DNA from: Isoetes taiwanensis
Lineage: Eukaryota; Streptophyta; Lycopodiopsida; Isoetales; Isoetaceae
Length of the DNA: 64,000 bases
Assembly (NCBI GenBank): GCA_021234155.1
Contig: JAJEKV010000036.1
Span: 10,305,426-10,369,425, forward strand
Direction: 5' to 3'
The translations under genes were made by a program, and so were the position numbers. Shown here piece by piece: positions 1 through 10,889 of the stretch; positions within the stretch are counted from its first letter, which is position 1, and each line of letters begins with the position of its first letter. The notes under the pieces were generated by a model. It was given only the letters and a program-made list of their open reading frames with translations, ran no database searches and was not told the origin of the DNA.

Positions 1-561
1 TCCGTCCTTATATCCTTGCAAAGACTAGCCCATACTTGCTTAATTTCCACGCTTGAAGGAATGGCTTCCTCTATTTTCTTACCGAATTTACTTGACAAGG
101 TGGAGATGGCATTGCAATGCACTCGAGTCTCTAGTGACCGTCGAGAAAGCGCATCAGCAACCACATTTAACTTGCCTGGCTTATATACTATCTCAAAGTC
201 ATATTCTTCGAGAAATTCCATTCAATGCTCTGCCTCAAGTTGAGGAATGGTTGCGTCTTAATATATTGGAGGCCCGATGATCAGTATCCAGCTGAAATTT
301 TATGCTAAGCAAGTAGTCCCTTCATATATGAAGAGTTCTTACAACTGCTAGAAGCTCATGTTCGTGTGTTGGATAATGTTGTTTTGCTTTATTCATCTTC
401 TTAGAGTTGTAGGCCATTACTCTTCCTTCTTGCATGAGGACTTCTTGTTGAGCTGCCGATGGTTGATACACATCCTGCAACTTCCATCCTAGCTGGATGA
501 ATTCCAGCTTTAGCAACTGCTGCAACTGCTTCTTGAGCTCTGCTAGCCCAGAAATGCTCAT
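1..561 (-). pseudogene. Ty3/gypsy pol remnant (RT start fused to RNase H)
   Basis: Read on the minus strand, this is a degenerate piece of a Ty3/gypsy polyprotein. From about 561 downwards it reads ELKKQLQQLLKLEFIQLGW, which resembles the start of the reverse transcriptase domain. It then jumps to an RNase H segment (VMAYNSKKMNKAKQHYPTHE, then HELLAVVRTL), so most of RT is deleted. After a frameshift and stop around 250-320, the frame resumes with YDFEIVYKPGKLNVVADALS, the hallmark end of gypsy RNase H, and runs towards an integrase linker at the window edge. Several frame changes mean it is not coding. The fragment continues beyond base 1. Family assignment is confident; the lineage within gypsy is not. 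Confidence 0.8.
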
Positions 562-589
562 TCTACAAGGAGCTTTGCTGGTCAGCTTT

Positions 590-1345
590 GCGTCTGGTAC
601 AAAAGTGATTTCAGAACTGCCTCCAAACCCCTCAGCACTCCATTGGCTGCATCAGTTCATCCCCTTACACGGACATGATGGGTCCTTGCAAGTGCCATCT
701 CTATTCAACAAAGTCGGCTGCATATTGTATTGGCCTGAATTTCAGGCAAAATTTCGACTATCCCATTGGGATGTATCCGTATGAGAGAAGGCCACAGAAA
801 ATTTGCCTTTTATGGCAGGTTGGTAATATAGAAAGGCTGCCTCAGGACTATCACGAAAATATTCATAAAGGCAAGCACTTTGTCAACTCACTATATCGCC
901 TTCTCTTATCTTCACAACCCCTCCCGTTGTTAGATGGGTGTCGCCTACCACAATGAAATTCGAGTCGTACATAGTGTTGTCTTTGGGATATGTTGCTCCA
1001 TCCTAAAGTTTCTGTACTTTACTAGTAGGTTATCCATAGGTGCTGCATATTAATGCCTTCCGGCATTGTTATTATCTTTGGATATATGCAGTATACCCGC
1101 TCTGCCTTTCAGACGTTGAGACTCTTGAGCATTATCTTTTTTATTATCCAAAGATTCAGCCAGCCTGGTTCTGGCTACAAGATTTGTTTAATAGCGCACT
1201 GAAATGTCGATGTATCCTCTTGTCATCCTATCCCAATGCATGGCCCCCAGGTAAATAGAGAACAGTTCATCTTGGTGTACTTTTCATATCTGATTACGAA
1301 ACTTTTTGCTTTCGTCCTTCAAAAAAGAAAAAAGAAAAAAAGAAA
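590..1345 (+). pseudogene. LINE ORF2 3' end (RT zinc-binding region) with A-rich tail
   Basis: This is a decayed 3' fragment of a non-LTR retrotransposon on the plus strand. Around 640-780 the translation (IPLHGHDGSLQVPSLFNKVG, then WPEFQAKFRLSHWD) parallels the better preserved minus-strand LINE at 27.0-28.9 kb (IPLGDGQADYPLVSS, then WNEFKLKFLLLRWD). At 1080-1240 a zf-RVT-like stretch is visible: PLCLSDVETLEHYLFYYP with downstream Trp and Leu residues, in the same order as the 27-kb copy. The unit ends with GTCCTTC followed by an A-rich tail at about 1314-1345. The LINE-derived element ending at 10,796 ends the same way. Stops and frameshifts break the frame. Confidence 0.7.
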
Positions 1346-1571
1346 TTGGAAATCCTCCATTATTATGCTAAACATTTGAAACGAGAGGCAACCGAGGCTC
1401 CAACATGTCCTTCGGGCCATGGGATAGATGGATTCAATGACCCAGGTGTTCGAAGTTGCATCTCGTCTCAAATATCTACCATAATAAGAAAGAAAACCAG
1501 CAAGTACACATAAGATCTAACACACTTGTACACTTTCCCAATGACTCCAACCGATGAGAAACCTCCACCAT

Positions 1572-1865
1572 ACATGCCATTGAGGCAATTTGTAGTGCCT
1601 TGGCAGTGTCCTCCAAGGACACCTCATTTCTTGCATCAAGATTTTCTTCAATAAACACTTTCAAGTGCCATCACTATCGCAAGACTTACGACGAATTTTA
1701 ATCCTAATATAACCACCACATATGCCATTGATGCAATTTGTAGTGCCTTGATAGTCTCCTCCAAGGATATCTTATTTCTTGCATCAAAATTTTCTTCAAT
1801 AACCATTTTCGCGTGCCATCATTATTGCAAAATGTACGAAGAATTTTAATCCTAATATAGTAGTG
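1572..1865. repeat. Tandem duplication, unit about 148 bp
   Basis: Two adjacent, diverged copies start at about 1572 (ACATGCCATTGAGGCAATTT) and about 1720 (ATATGCCATTGATGCAATTT). Both continue through CTCCAAGGA, CATTTCTTGCATCAA-like sequence, TTTTCTTCAATAA and GAATTTTAATCCTAATATA. On the minus strand both copies encode similar peptides (IEENLDARNEVSLEDTAKAL in the first), so the ancestor may have been coding. No protein family was recognised. Confidence 0.8.
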
Positions 1866-4730
1866 GTGCTAATCAAATCGATGGCCCATGACGAATTGAT
1901 ATTTATCTTCTATCCCTCAATTGGTAGTTCTTAAATAGCCAAACCTTTGGTATGAAAATGCCTTCCCAAAGAGGTTGACTCTATGATGCATATTTGACGT
2001 AGTCTATATAGCGTAATTTTTCAGCAGTATTAGCAATACTTCTCCACCTCATATACCCCCCCAAGCATTTAGTTGATCATCACCTATTTCTAATGTCTAT
2101 AGTAGCAGCTGGATATATTATACCTATAAGAATGTCGATGTATTTTGTGTTATCACTCATATGTAATCCAGTCTCCTTTTCTGTTTGATACTATTTGTTT
2201 GAAGCTAATTTGTTTGAAGCATCTTGGTGCTGACACGCGTTTGATACGATGATAATATTTTTGGGCTGAGGACAGCCTGGGATCGCCATGAGTATCTTCA
2301 GATTTCTTGCTCTGCAAGCAATCCCGGCTCTGGATTCACAAGCTCTACTCCGGCATCCCCTTGCTTGAAGGATCTGTGGGGTGCAAGAAACAATCCGGCC
2401 AGAATTTCCCAAGCAAACAATATTTCTCCCAAAAGATCCATCACGGCCTTCTATCTGATTAAGGGGTTTTAGAAATGCAGTCTGCTACATCATTCTAGCA
2501 TCGCCAAAAGTTTGTTATAGCATAAACGATGGTCATGTTTTCACTTTTCAACAAGGCCTATCACTCATCCGGCCATCGTTATTCATAGTATGCGCCTATT
2601 TTTTCATGACATATGCCATTCGGTTAACTAGCAAAAGCAGCTGCAATGGAACATGCTCTATATTCGACATCATCTACATTCGACATGATGGTACATGTGT
2701 TGGACGAACCCTAAAAATATGTTTCAAAGATGCGGCTTGCCTTCCTCTCCTGGATTTACACCTTAGATATTTGGCAGGGTCGTAGGGCAGAATAAAGGAA
2801 AAATCCTTATATTTGTTTGCTTCTGGGCAGGTGCCAGCTATATTGCAAGTCCTGGATTTACCATAGTGGTCCTGATTGCATTTTCAGAGTTGTTAATGGA
2901 GATTGGTACATTGCAGATTACAGAGCCTAGGACATATGTCTGATATCAGAAGTCTACACTAGGCCATGTAATCTGAATGTTGATATTGCAGTGGATGGTT
3001 GAAATCATATGGGTAAGCAACATGAAATTTTTTTGTGTGGAGGCGAGTCTGCAATTCGCCTCTATGTCCGCCCTTCTGTTTGGTCCGATATTATGGTATT
3101 GGTAGATGCCTTCGGTAGATGAGCACCAAGCTCAGTTTTAGAGGTGTGCAAGATTTTATAGTAAGAGCCTCCTTGATTCTTCTGCAATCTAATCAGTTGA
3201 AGCCGTTTTGCATCCAAAAGCCCTGTTTGATAGCTGTTTTTTTAGCTGGCTTTTGATGCAATAGAAGCTTTTTTCATCCCCAAGATAAATGTGACATTTT
3301 TATTTCTCTGTTTTCAGGGCTAATCTTCATTTGCTTGCAATGGTACAGTCATTATCTTCACCTTTTGATATTTATTTCACGATTTTGGACTAGAACAACT
3401 TTTTCTTGGCCGTTTTGCTGTTTGTCTTCCCTGCTTCTTTCTTTTTGCCAAAAGGTTTATTCTTTTTTATCAATGTTTACCATCTAATGGGGATCCGCCT
3501 CTCATCTATAGCCTGTAAGGCAAGAATTATAATGTAATGCTCATGTGGATGCCAAATACCTAGAATATGTGAATTGTGGATGCCAGATCTTGCCCTTTTG
3601 ATGCCCTCTTTACAGCTCTGTACCATAATGGGGCTAAAGTTCTTCTCGTTAGATGTTGTTTGCCAGATAATTCCTAGCTTTATCCCTTTGCATGAGTGTG
3701 TCATCGTCTTCAGCATCATATTAACAGTTATGGCAGTGGCTTCATTTCAGTCTGTTTCATGGGCAGTCTTAAGGAGGTTCAAGCGCTCGAATCAGAAGCA
3801 GGTGCCTTCTATTTCGCGGGAAATCTTTTGATGTTTAAGTTTTTGCCTGAGTATCCTATATCCCCAAATAATTTCAAGAAGACAAACTCAAGGATGGATG
3901 TGAGTTTCTCTAAATAGCATTCTTAGCTCCGTATGGGTTTCTGGCTTTTGAAGTTTTCTCTGATAAATCTATAGAAACAAGTGAGGCTCTCCTATTTTTA
4001 TGCTCCTAGGATATCTTGATAGATTAGAGGAATATTGCTTGATACTTTTGCCACGATTTACTCCTAGTGCAAGCTTTTAGGTCGTGGGGCTTCAACAGGT
4101 CGTATGGCTGATCGAGAGCTTTATGGATATCCTTGCGAGATCTAGGTTTATGTGTTGTTGTGAGAATAGAAAGATATGCCATGAGAAGCATCTGAAATAG
4201 CATCAAAACAGTCAGTTTTTGAAACTCTGGCTCTCCTTTTGCAGATGCTAATTAAGCTTGAAGAGCCATATTGCTGCATGTTTATTTTGAATGCTAGGGT
4301 GAGCAACTCTCTCTATAAGAAATAGAACAAGAACGTGCAAAATTGCAAGACAATTTTGTGAAATACGGGTTCTTTTGCATCACAATTATTTCAAGTAACA
4401 ATTTTAGCTGCGTTTGTTGGGGTTTATTATGTCATATATTAGATGTCATACTTGTGGTACCACATTTAATAACTATCAGGGTTTAACATTGGGTCGAATG
4501 GCCATTGATCTGCGCACGAATGTCTTTGCACATGGCCAGTTATATACAGTCTTTACCGCATGGCAGAAAACATTGATTGAGGTTTGTTTCATTGACTGAG
4601 CTTTGTTTGTTATGGCTGTGTCTTATATTGTAACTATTTACCAGTATATTTAGGCTTTGGAATATGACATAGGATGTAAGATTCTATATTATCGAAAAGG
4701 CATTATAGGAATGGTAATGCATCTTCTATC
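1866..4730. other. Intergenic stretch without recognisable gene
   Basis: This is AT-rich sequence with only short open frames. None shows a known motif or splice-consistent coding structure, and I see no transposon ends. Confidence 0.5.
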
Positions 4731-4737
4731 TATAACA

Positions 4738-4835
4738 GCTCTTCAAGGTTACAATGTACTGTCGTGATGTAACAGTTGTGATATTTTATTGCATTCTTCA
4801 AGGTTACTATGTGCTGTCGTGGTGTAACAGTTGAT
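4738..4835. repeat. Short tandem duplication, about 56-bp period
   Basis: The segment TCTTCAAGGTTACAATGTAC at about 4739 recurs as TCTTCAAGGTTACTATGTGC at about 4795. Each copy is followed by TGTCGTGRTGTAACAGTTG. No function is apparent. Confidence 0.75.
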
Positions 4836-4849
4836 GTAATATGTTATTA

Positions 4850-7800
4850 CATAGTATCTTGAAGCACCACATGAGCATGTTCGCCTTTCAATTTACATGA
4901 AAGGATCACGAGAATATCAGGAAGATTAAAAGTTGTTGATCTAAAGTTGCTCAAAATTCTGCATCCACAACCTTAGCACTGCTATAACAACAAACTTAAT
5001 ACATGAATGACCATCAAAGTTTTAACATGTGTCTCCTTTAGTACATTAATAACAACTGACCAATACCTTGCACTGTATTTGCTTTTGCATAAGCTGAGTA
5101 TGTAATGGAAATTAAAACCTCAACAAACAAAATGAAATTGTGAAGAAGCAAAAGAAAAAGGATGATTTGAGATATCCAGTTTGAAGGATATTTGAAGGAT
5201 AATCAATTGCATGAATCAATCTATTAGTAGGAATAAATTTCTACATGTCGGCATTTCCCATACATTTTGAACTGTAAAATGCTATCATAAGCAAAACAAC
5301 ATATCATCATAAGCACACTCATAAAAAAAATATTCTATTCTATTCATAATCAAAATCGTTTTTCTCCCTTTTTTTTATGACTCTCCATAAACTTGGAGGA
5401 TTAGATTGAAGAGACCATGAACTTTTTCCCATGTCTATGCTTCCATTATTGGAAAGAGAATACACAAACAAATGTTCGAGCACTGATTCCCTTCCCTACA
5501 CACAGGGCATCAACAGAGAGAAATGTGCCGCCACGATAAATTTCTTATATAGGTAATCTATGATTACATGGTGTATTATTCACAACATGATACCAAAATG
5601 CTCTATAAATAAACAACGAAAGGTCTATTTCAAATTTTCTCCACTTGCTTTTTGAAAAGGCCTTATATATCAAACATTCAAAACATATTATATCCACACT
5701 TGGAAAAGAGCGTCTAGGCATATGTGCAGATAATCATGTCCATCTTGGATCTCTTACAGCTTAGGATCTTACTTAATTTGAGTTTTCTAAAAGGAAGAAT
5801 TTTAAATAATCTAACTTTATTGAAGGAAGTTTCATGCGAAATTGCCCACTAGTAGTTAAATAAGTCAATGACATCGTGGGTGTGTATTTTACAATATACT
5901 AAATGACAAACAAGAACTTTTGTGCGAGATCCAAGTGTGCTATTTAAAAATAGGCGTTTCAAAGAACTTGTTTATTGATTATTGTTAAAACCTTAACTTT
6001 TGGTCAGTAGTGGAGTATTATATTAATAAAGGAACATGATGCTTATTAACATGTTGTAGGACCATGAATTTTCTACCAGATGCTTGGAACAATATCTAAA
6101 AATGATGATATTTTTTTTCTTCAACTTGTGCGTACTATTTGAGCATGTGCGTATTCATGGATACTGACAAGAACAAGGAATATATAACGCGCACAATGGA
6201 TCTTAAAATATCAATTATTTTTCTTGAGTAATTATACATTTTGCAATCAGCGATTAATGTTTAATGTTAATCTCTAATTCTATTTAGTGCCTTTTAACTT
6301 TGTCTCTTATTTGTTACCTGTAAAATATTGTCAACTTGTGTGGATGCTCTATTAATCATGCATATAGTGTATAACATCATAAAATGTAAAACTTCAAGAA
6401 GAAAATAGAAAAGGAAAAGGAAAAGGAAAAGAAAAAAGAAATAAAATAAGAAATAAAATAAAAAGAAAAATGTATGACACTTAGAACATTCTAATTTAGA
6501 CACCAAATTCCTCCCCATCCCACAAAATCACAAATAATTCAGTAAATAGGACATAGAGTTTGAGGTAATAAATTAATTATCATGTAACCAGCGGCAGTCC
6601 AATGGTTTAGTTTGCAACAAAAGTTATGAGGTGAGATTATATGCATGCTAATTATATTGGAGATGAAAACCATATACTTCTGAAATGTCATGCTTTTCTG
6701 ATGATCAAGAATCGTTATTTTACATTAGCATTACATTCCACACTTATCTTATCTTATCTTATTATACATACTTGATGTACTAAATGCGCGTTTTAAATTG
6801 TTGAGCTATCAACAGTCCCAATGACCACCTATGTACAAACTTATTGATTACTGACTGCCTAGTATCATCATTACTACAAATGTTTTTTCCTTGGAAATTA
6901 CAGAGACCCCTATCTGACTCGTGGACCACATCACACCTATTACCACATTTGACTACGAGATGTTATCGGGGCGTTGAGATAGCTAAGTAGGTTGATGAAC
7001 TAAGGGAGTCTTTATCAACTAAGAACCCTAGAAAATGAATGACATACACTCCAGATTTTTCTAACATTTACGACTATTAGAGGAAAATATGCAGCTTTCT
7101 TGGGCGTACACATATTCTACATGTAGATTGAACCAATCCTTCTATATGGCATGAAAGTGTAGGGTCATGTGATAATAACCACTATCACATTGGATACATT
7201 AGGGTGTATTTAGAAAGCCTTCTTGGCATAGTTCCATATATCCAGTCCGCTTGAAAGAGACGAGGTTCATGCCTTTCCAGCATGCTGCAATGGAGCGACA
7301 CATATTCTACTGCCAAAGATGGTTCACATGGAGGACACATGCATTACAAACCTGTCATACACACTTGCCATGCTCAGGAGTGACTAAAGCCTAGGGAAAC
7401 ATCTTGAATGGCTATTAAAGTGGATGATTGCATTTACGTGTACAATTGAATGGCCATGCATAGCTTGCTCATCTAAGGCAGTAACTTGGAAGGGGTTAAG
7501 ATAGCTTATTATAGAAGACAAATAATTTTTCTCGGGATAGTGTAGCATTCTTAGCACATCTGCCTATGAAAAGGTATCGAGCCATTGCATCTCTTTGCAC
7601 AGGTGACCGACTTAGAATTGGAATAGATAAGTAGGTTAATGAGCCATGGCTCAATATAAAATTTGTCGGTATTGTCAACTGGGAGTTCTAAGAAATGAAT
7701 GCCAGATTATTTTTGTCTAAGTCTCAGTTACTTTATCTGCATTAACTCAATACCTCCATAACTTTTATAGACATCTCAAGTGGCCAACTTAGCATTTTAA

Positions 7801-8650
7801 ATTCTAGAACTGCTTGAGCGATATGCATTATTATAAGGTAGTCTATATATATTTCTAATTAGGTTAATTACTAGGGCAAGGTTTTTCTAATTCTACATAG
7901 TAATGAATATTATATTTTGAGTCCCATCGATCGTTTGATATCTGGATGATAAAAATCAAATTATATCAAATAAATTCTAAGTGTGCATCATATACGTTCA
8001 GTGAAAAACATTAGTAGTAATGAGCCAAGTATGAAGCACTTGTTAGATCTTATCAGTCAAACTACTAGTGAAGCATCACATTGAAAGCACTTGCAAAGTA
8101 GGTTGAGCGAAACATGAAACAAATGCACTCAAGAGTCATGTAAGGTGGGAGTTGAGTATTAGAGATCCTTTTTTTTTATGTACATGTTCAAAGATATGAT
8201 AACATTACAGTTTATGTCGATTCATCTGCAACTGATAACTCTATCATGTCAGGTTCTCACATTTTATATTGGCCCATTGCCTGGTTCAATAAGCAAAAGG
8301 CAAGTCATTCTGATAAATGCGATAGCGTTTTTCTTTTCTGCAGATAGAGGAGATAACAAATAGGTTTATAGACATTATGTAAAAGATGATTTTGTACACT
8401 GACAATAATGGCAAGTTTTGACTCTAACTAATATATTTTGGCATCATATATTGTCAAGATAAGTATGAAGCTGAGATGTTGCAACTACCTAACCCGCAAT
8501 ATCTAACTATATGTAATACAAACTCCTAAGTACTCTACAATTGTTCCTTCTAACACTGGTAAGTGTATACTAGTTCAAATACCTTATATGGGACTTGATG
8601 AACATTCATGAGCATAACTTGATACCAATGTACTATCTCTTTATATAACA
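4850..8650. other. Gene-poor AT-rich stretch with purine-rich low-complexity tract
   Basis: I see no protein-coding gene, RNA gene or complete element here. A purine-rich run at about 6400-6475 is made of AAAAGG and AAATA units. It produces an artificial low-complexity minus-strand frame rich in Phe and Leu. Confidence 0.5.
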
Positions 8651-8654
8651 GAAC

Positions 8655-9030
8655 ACTACAACAGTAGAAAACTAGTCTCCTGCAAAAGAATATATTATGG
8701 TACTCTAGATCAACTATATATCATCATCTCCCCTCCCCAAGAATCTTTCTGCTTCTTCAAAATCATCATTCCCCTCTTATCATTACGAACGTGATAATAA
8801 AACCATTTCATTCCTCCTCTCCCCTCCCCCCCAAAAAAAAAAAAAAAAAAAAGTTGGAACGGTAGAAAACTAGTCTCCTGCAAAATAATATACTACGAAC
8901 TCTAGATCAACTATATATCATCATCTCCCCTCTCCAAAAATCTTTTTGCGCCTTCAAAATCATCATTCCCCTCCTATCCCTACAAATGGGATAATAAAAC
9001 CGTTTCATCTCCTCCCCCACCCTCGCCCCC
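8655..9030. repeat. Tandem duplication of about 175-bp copies, period about 205 bp, separated by a poly-A run
   Basis: The first copy starts at about 8662 (GTAGAAAACTAGTCTCCTGC). The second starts at about 8863 with the same 20 bases. Both continue through TACTCTAGATCAACTATATA-like sequence, CATCATCTCCCCTC, TCAAAATCATCATTCCCCTC and GATAATAAAACCRTTTCAT. Copy 1 ends in a C run followed by about 20 A at 8828-8852. An A-tailed short element duplicated in place is one possibility. Nothing in it is coding. Confidence 0.75.
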
Positions 9031-9166
9031 AAAACACAAGAAAAAAATCCCAATGTGAGCCTCGCAATGTGAGGTCAATACTTGTACCGTACTTGAGAGG
9101 ACCATGTGGACTGTTTTTAACACCACCATAACATGCCCGACAGCTACCCGAGCTAGTTTTGGGGCA

Positions 9167-10810
9167 TTCGCTTACTACTATGCCTTCCTTGATTTTGAGA
9201 TAACTCTCGGGGGGCGGGCGTGATGGCCGCCATGTAGGGTCTCGACGCAGTTTTCTTCATAACTTATGAATCGAGTGTCAGATTCGTGTGTTCTTTAGTG
9301 CTTTGGAAAGCTAGTGTGATCTTTCCATTGGTGTATAATTCATACAGTTTTATTGTGTCTATCTGGGCCGGATTTGGAGTTTACACCGCCTATACCCGGC
9401 CGTCGTGGCAAGTGCGAGGCCTCGATGAGTAGGAGGGCGTGGGTGTCGTGGAGCAGCTCATGGCAAACCCTAGATTGTCAGCTTCCGGAACACGTTTGCC
9501 AGCCAAGAAATTGGTAGGTGGTGCTTCTGCTTTCTCTTTTGCGCATGGTATGAATTCTCCTTTGCCGCTTTCTAATTTACCTGATAATTCTCGCCTCAAT
9601 CCTCTTGCTTTTGACTCTTCTCTTGTTAATATGAGTACAAGCTTGCAACACTTTCCCCCTCTGTCTAAATCTGCACCTTTGTCTACTTCTCAAGTAGAGA
9701 CCACTGTAAATACTTCTACTGTTGCTTCTGCCTCCTTTATATGTACTTCTGCTGGGCGTGTATCTGCTCCTTCTGCGCCGTGGGGTTCTTCTGATGCTGT
9801 GGCTGATGCTGTGGCTAGAGCGTCTTCTACACGATTTAGCGATTGGATCAAACGTGATCTGACATCCAGTGTGCAATCTACTCGTGTTTCTGCTGCATTG
9901 AATATTATGTTACAGAATAACAAGAAAGAATTGAGCTCGTATCTAAATGAGTTACAAGCACAAGATGATCGTATGGATGTTCAGTTGCCTCCTGAGGGTG
10001 TATTCTATGAGGCACAACAGTGTTCGAACGCTTTTACACAGGCTGGCCTACCGGTTGTTGAAATTGATCATAATGCTCATTTGCAATGTGCTCAGAACCT
10101 TGTGTCTCATGCAGTTGTTTACCATTTCACTGGACAGTTTTTGGATCTCAGGAGAGTTGGATTCTGGCTAAAACATCACCTTCAGAGACTGGGTCTCCCT
10201 CATTATGCGTCTCGATCAAAATGAGTTGCAGTTCGATATGCAACATGTCAACCTTCTACAGTTATTTGAGAAGTAGGCAAGTGCCTTCTTCTATTGCATC
10301 TCCGTCTCAGTCTATATCAATAGACCCTCGTAATGAGGATCAACACTCTCGTCTTCAGGACATTGCTCAGAAGCAAGAATTATTGGAAGAAGGGTGGTCT
10401 GAAACTTGCACGTTGCAAAAATAGCTCGGCTCCTCAATCTGCGTTGGTTCACTCTGTAGCTCCAATATCTGCTATGATTGTTACAGTGGATGTCCCTGAT
10501 TCATTGGCATTGAGACACCGGGGAGCAGATCAAGTTACTGTTAATGATTCTATGGATGTGGAAGTTCGACCTGATTAAAGTAACTTTTTTAAAAATATGT
10601 ATACATATTATTCTTCTCTTTTGTAGGAGAGGAAAATAATGTGAACTGCATTATATTGTCATGCTTAGACGGGTGGCTCTGCTCAGTTGGATCTGATTGT
10701 CCGCTGGGTTTTTTATTCATGTCTCTGCATTTTATTATGTATTATGTATTATGTTGGAGTGTTATTAATAAAGTTTGACGTCCTTCAAAAAAAAATTTCG
10801 CTTACTACTA
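9167..10810 (+). mobile_element. LINE-derived insertion with 14-bp target-site duplication
   Basis: The insertion body is 9181-10,796. It is flanked by the 14-bp duplication TTCGCTTACTACTA at 9167-9180 and 10,797-10,810. It ends in GTCCTTC plus a short A tail at about 10,784-10,796, the usual signature of target-primed reverse transcription. Inside is an ORF1-like frame (9439-10,224) and decayed sequence, but no reverse transcriptase or endonuclease. At about 1.6 kb it is far too short for a full LINE, so it must have moved with proteins supplied by another copy. The ORF1 frame stops at nearly the same residue at which the 28-kb LINE copy jumps to the end of ORF2. Confidence 0.8.
9439..10224 (+). 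CDS. LINE ORF1-like protein, C-terminally truncated
   Basis: This 261-codon frame is Ser/Thr/Ala-rich in its first half, like the disordered N-terminus of plant LINE ORF1 proteins. From about residue 135 it has a conserved block (FSDWIKRDLTSSVQSTRVSA, NNKKELSSYL, then VVEIDHNAHLQ, then GFWLKHHLQRLGLPHYASRS). The same block order occurs on the minus strand at about 28.3-28.73 kb, with VVEIDHDLHKK and YWLTNHLRRVGLPRY. That match is the main reason to regard it as a real, conserved domain. No CCHC knuckle is visible. Downstream frames at 10,333-10,578 may be further decayed ORF1 sequence. It is probably not functional in isolation, and its RNA-binding role is inferred only from LINE biology. Confidence 0.6.
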   Translation: MGVVEQLMANPRLSASGTRLPAKKLVGGASAFSFAHGMNSPLPLSNLPDNSRLNPLAFDSSLVNMSTSLQHFPPLSKSAPLSTSQVETTVNTSTVASASFICTSAGRVSAPSAPWGSSDAVADAVARASSTRFSDWIKRDLTSSVQSTRVSAALNIMLQNNKKELSSYLNELQAQDDRMDVQLPPEGVFYEAQQCSNAFTQAGLPVVEIDHNAHLQCAQNLVSHAVVYHFTGQFLDLRRVGFWLKHHLQRLGLPHYASRSK

Positions 10811-10885
10811 CAAGAAATTTATCGCGGCGGCCAAGGCCGCCGCGAACATTTCTTTAGTGGCCGCCGCGAACATTTCTTTAGTTCA
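10805..10885. repeat. CACTA-like palindrome with 24-bp tandem repeat
   Basis: An imperfect palindrome spans about 10,807-10,858. The left arm begins ACTACAAGAAATTTATCGCG. The right arm ends GCGAACATTTCTTTAGT, and the centre is GGCGGCCAAGGCCGCC. The unit GGCCGCCGCGAACATTTCTT, continuing TAGT, is then repeated once more to about 10,882. ACTACAAGAAA resembles the ends of plant CACTA transposons (CACTACAAGAAA). The LINE-derived insertion landed immediately beside it. No transposase is present. Confidence 0.55.
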
Positions 10886-10889
10886 AACC

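Noticed and set aside
6294-6518. Phe/Leu-rich minus-strand frame resembling a membrane protein
   Set aside because: It is produced by a purine-rich low-complexity tract and is not a gene.
9577-9923. Minus-strand Arg/Ser-rich frames
   Set aside because: They are antisense shadows of the Ser/Thr/Ala-rich ORF1-like frame at 9439-10,224.
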